Below, one piece after another: positions 7,401 through 7,668 of a stretch of 7,668 nucleotides of DNA (positions are counted from its first letter, which is position 1; each line of letters starts with the position of its first letter). The position numbers and the translations under genes were made by a program. Source of the stretch: Thermoplasmata archaeon (GTDB lineage: Archaea > Thermoplasmatota > Thermoplasmata > Thermoplasmatales > Thermoplasmataceae); contig JAKBGP010000096.1 of NCBI GenBank assembly GCA_021833045.1, forward strand, positions 1 through 7,668, given 5' to 3'. Under the pieces are notes generated by a model that worked only from the letters and a program-made list of their open reading frames with translations, was not told the DNA's origin and searched no databases.

Positions 7401-7668
7401 TGACGTAACGTGTGTCAATGTGTAGTTTGTAGCGAGCCATGGTTCTATTTGCCCATCAGGCATTGTTTTGTAAAGACTACCATATACCAATTTTGCAATG
7501 AACAAATCGCCAAAAGTAATTCCTGTAAATGTGTTCAGATCACCTATGGTACAGTCGATACCACAAGTAAATGTTCCATTGGTGTAACCGGGCTCTTCCA
7601 TTGTAGTTGTTGGCATTTGCCATGCTGTTGGTGATGAACTATCAGGCTGTACGTTCAAATAACTACTC
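4476..7668 (-). CDS. Membrane-anchored family-5 ABC transporter solute-binding protein with Ig-like modules (5' end outside window)
   Basis: The extracellular substrate receptor of a peptide/oligosaccharide-type ABC importer. The frame is still open at the right edge (SSYLNVQP precedes the TTG at 7658), so the start and any signal peptide lie outside; 1063 residues are visible. Counting from the 7658 codon, residues 40-640 form an SBP_bac_5 domain: GDLNTFTG...VYGSLY, ILPYNIW (212-218), GDGPFMVVNGYG (261-272), AAFTKGQLDLLP (326-337), FRQALSYA (379-386) and MQKAKSMI (427-434). Three beta-rich Ig-like modules follow, at about 650-765, 785-895 and 905-1018; the first and third share the turn LTTNSAG. 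A hydrophobic helix (about 1029-1052) and the basic tail RKPKIPKN anchor the protein by its C-terminus. More than 20 N-X-S/T sequons suggest heavy glycosylation, fitting an acidophile surface. Archaeal oligopeptide-class binding proteins often carry a C-terminal anchor; the Ig-like stack here is unusually long. Permease and ATPase genes are absent and would lie to the right. The ligand is unknown: peptides by default, muropeptides by context. Confidence 0.88.
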   Translation of the reverse strand, partial: SSYLNVQPDSSSPTAWQMPTTTMEEPGYTNGTFTCGIDCTIGDLNTFTGITFGDLFIAKLVYGSLYKTMPDGQIEPWLATNYTLTHVTSNNKTFDIETGKMTNYSYVYTIYLRPYVQWTDWSKANASQTYTFSNKVDYRNSTGVSFTHTYTSYAPTVMKKYYLQSGDVVLSWRLEAALGGWPGVVNVIPNGNLSVKVFVPKPTLLIQSSSLQSYILPYNIWVHHDFTSVKGLFNYTPGISSGNGYYGWDLGWNTATGSAPGLVGDGPFMVVNGYGMPQGGIVPNQYDKFYVNPHFFAQYANASSGLRQYSPKIYEFYQPYYSSQSSMVAAFTKGQLDLLPVSPSFLSLVKGTPGAYIYIKPSQVFCAVRINENETPLNITTFRQALSYATPYQTIDGTVYDGLLTPSSNTVPPCNVLWYNSSSPQYTYNMQKAKSMISAIPGMANNSGTLTYNGKKVTIQIQIAPGSETPCAAEIADEMSTSFAALGITTVIKEEAYTTMFNNIYETITGKGNFYQMAEYGQGTESGDPADLCALFINDAPAYFSVGCTLGPYTSLNFNGKHLSGQQVTTLLTNLSNELLQSDSYQQAIHISKEIQTLIIEEATLINLGYTTTIDAFQTNQFSNFTTENSNSLFSLYFTLMEVNKAKTTTSVSYKYNMQVQEKLTGALVEKQGDSGSITYTVLNKTTGLPVQGATVGVSVSSIAKGLINTTSNQLTTNSAGQATWKYEVFKNLNLLLQTTSSSGNIINLPDEEVNISATVNPPTKDIHTITTSTYLNIELINTNEKNNLRVTSTYSGKTHLYAGSSGKYMYTVTNSTGTKVKDANITVVMSGIPGSVTSSAFTFNTSTGNSANFTFTIPKTLSNLMTTYGSSGNPMSLYYQEINITAVASVGNQNQTGAGYAYNNVFVINPSLVMSYNLGSTSYTSGQTGKITITVTENGTAVSGAYVNITSYSLSGVNVGISGYNLTTNSAGVAVFTFTVGDASSGSGSYVTANESIVAKASTSNSSVVPAYSFVNYTVTEKVVKPSSSNFLYEIIAIIAVVIVIVAVAGVYLIRKPKIPKN

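Noticed and set aside
5041..7634. Plus-strand frames opposite the solute-binding protein gene
   Set aside because: All are antisense to a well-supported coding frame, and their translations look like random composition.
7656..7658. TTG at 7656-7658 as the true start of the solute-binding protein
   Set aside because: The frame stays open to the window edge, no signal peptide follows this codon although the protein must be exported, and no promoter or ribosome site can be seen. The gene is simply cut by the edge.
1..7668. CRISPR array, tRNA or rRNA genes
   Set aside because: No regularly spaced direct repeats, and no cloverleaf or conserved rRNA segments were found in the non-coding stretches.

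Overview
The window looks like a stretch of an AT-rich archaeal genome, most likely from the Thermoplasmata (Ferroplasma/Cuniculiplasma-like). The evidence is indirect. Arginine codons are mostly AGA/AGG and ATA is common. The genes lack clear Shine-Dalgarno sites but have A/T-rich TATA-like boxes about 25-35 bases before the start codon, as expected for leaderless transcripts. The large transporter-binding protein also has the archaeal layout: a solute-binding module, Ig-like modules, a C-terminal membrane anchor and many N-glycosylation sequons. The lineage call is inference; no rRNA or other marker gene is present.

Layout: (1) 1-353, minus strand: the N-terminal part of a decayed IS5-family transposase, broken by two frameshifts and cut by the left edge. 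(2) 354-743: no convincing gene. (3) 744-1754, minus: a complete HSL-type alpha/beta-hydrolase (esterase/lipase). (4) 1755-2123: a divergent intergenic region with a promoter-like box at each end. (5) 2124-3224, plus: a NamZ/DUF1343 (GH171) family protein, related to bacterial exo-beta-N-acetylmuramidases. (6) 3274-4236, minus: an LdcA-like S66 serine peptidase (LD-carboxypeptidase family) with its Ser-Glu-His triad intact, convergent with the NamZ gene. (7) 4476 to the right edge, minus: a very large family-5 (peptide/nickel/oligosaccharide) ABC-transporter solute-binding protein whose start lies outside the window.

The most interesting point is the side-by-side presence of NamZ-like and LdcA-like enzymes. 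Both families are known from bacterial peptidoglycan turnover and muropeptide recycling, yet the inferred host is an archaeon that should have no murein. Neither protein has a visible signal peptide, so both should act in the cytoplasm. Next to them is the cell-surface binding protein of an oligopeptide-type importer. A coherent but unproven reading is a scavenging route: fragments of bacterial cell wall are captured and imported, then trimmed inside by the glycosidase and the carboxypeptidase. The esterase gene, divergent from namZ, could be a further accessory hydrolase, but nothing in its sequence ties it to murein.
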